Of a DNA stretch of 5,175 nucleotides, positions 4,836 to 5,175 are shown one piece after another. The notes below the pieces were generated by a model. That model did not search any database and had not been told where the DNA came from. It worked only from the letters and a program-made list of their open reading frames with translations. Each line of letters opens with the position of its first letter. Within the stretch, counting starts at the first letter, position 1. The translations under genes were made by a program, and so were the position numbers. The stretch comes from Clostridia bacterium. GTDB lineage: Bacteria; Bacillota; Clostridia; Oscillospirales; Acutalibacteraceae. Location of the stretch: the NCBI GenBank assembly GCA_900770165.1, contig CAAGJJ010000097.1, positions 1 to 5,175 on the forward strand. The letters run 5' to 3'.

Positions 4836-5175
4836 ATGGGATTTATGGACAAGTTAAAGGAAACAGCAGGAAAGGCTGCAGAGAAAGCTGGTGCGATGAA
4901 GGATTCAGCAATGGATACTTATGGCAAGATGAAAGAGGCTAATGAGCAGAAGAAAGCCGAGAAGCAGGCTTATACAGCGGCTATGGAGCAGGAAGTGAAG
5001 GAATACTCAGAGAAGCTGATTGAGAGCATTACGGCGGCGTATGCTGACGGTGGTGCAAAGTTCTGGGGCGAAGGCAACAGGGCTGCGATTGACAAATTTA
5101 CTAAGGATTATTATGAAATGCTTGTGCTTCCTGGCAGCAGACCTAACATTTCATGCCTTACAATGTCACCATACA
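4836..5175 (+). CDS. Hypothetical protein with amphipathic N-terminal helix (3' end outside window)
   Basis: The frame is open from the ATG at 4836 to the window edge, giving 113 complete codons. Its start is fixed by the AAGGAGG site. The protein begins MGFMDKLKETAGKAAEKAG, and a lysine/alanine/glutamate-rich amphipathic helix runs to about residue 50. It continues with EVKEYSEKLIESITAAY and a YEMLVLPGSRPNISCL stretch at the visible end. There is no signal peptide. I do not recognise the family; similar N-termini occur on cytoplasmic proteins of Firmicutes that carry PH-like or SHOCT domains further on, but none is visible here. Base use returns to the richer G+C of the M20 gene (AAG, GCG and GGC codons), unlike the preceding A/T-rich run, so it probably belongs to the host background and forms the right flank of the cassette. 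Confidence 0.85.
   Translation, partial: MGFMDKLKETAGKAAEKAGAMKDSAMDTYGKMKEANEQKKAEKQAYTAAMEQEVKEYSEKLIESITAAYADGGAKFWGEGNRAAIDKFTKDYYEMLVLPGSRPNISCLTMSPY

Overview
The window looks like a low-to-moderate GC Firmicutes chromosome, most likely a gut or rumen clostridium of the Lachnospiraceae. This rests on the strong AGGAGG-type ribosome sites, the codon choice, the small DUF6809-like protein, and the pairing of an FtsK-type ATPase with a WXG100-like protein. The genus cannot be fixed from the sequence.

Layout. Positions 2-361 hold the C-terminal end of an M20-family amidohydrolase (AbgB-like), closed by a hairpin terminator at 406-441. A small DUF6809-like protein (570-818, +) follows. It converges, with a 27-base overlap, on an XRE-family repressor (792-1112, -). 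The start codon of the repressor shares the tetramer CATG (1110-1113) with the first usable ATG of a plus-strand ATPase reading frame (1111-2583). That ATPase begins only a few residues before its Walker A motif, has no ribosome site, and appears to have lost the N-terminal part of an FtsK/SpoIIIE (EssC-like) protein. After it come, in one direction and close together, a WXG100-like helical hairpin protein (2596-2865), a zinc-ribbon protein with an acidic linker and a C-terminal SHOCT-like segment (2910-3746), and a coiled-coil protein ending in a probable GIY-YIG nuclease domain (3764-4717). A weak terminator (4717-4757) ends this run. A new gene with a strong ribosome site starts at 4836 and leaves the window.

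The block from about 1140 to 4717 is clearly richer in A/T than both flanks. By direct count, bases 3001-3060 are 14/60 G+C, whereas bases 5041-5100 are 31/60. I read it as a laterally acquired type VII-secretion-like cassette placed beside core-like genes, with its left end truncated at the repressor. In such systems an FtsK/EssC ATPase drives export of WXG100 partners and larger helical effectors. By analogy the coiled-coil/GIY-YIG protein is the best candidate for an effector or conflict nuclease, and the zinc-ribbon/SHOCT protein for an accessory or immunity factor. Those roles are inference. The domain calls rest on motifs read by eye.
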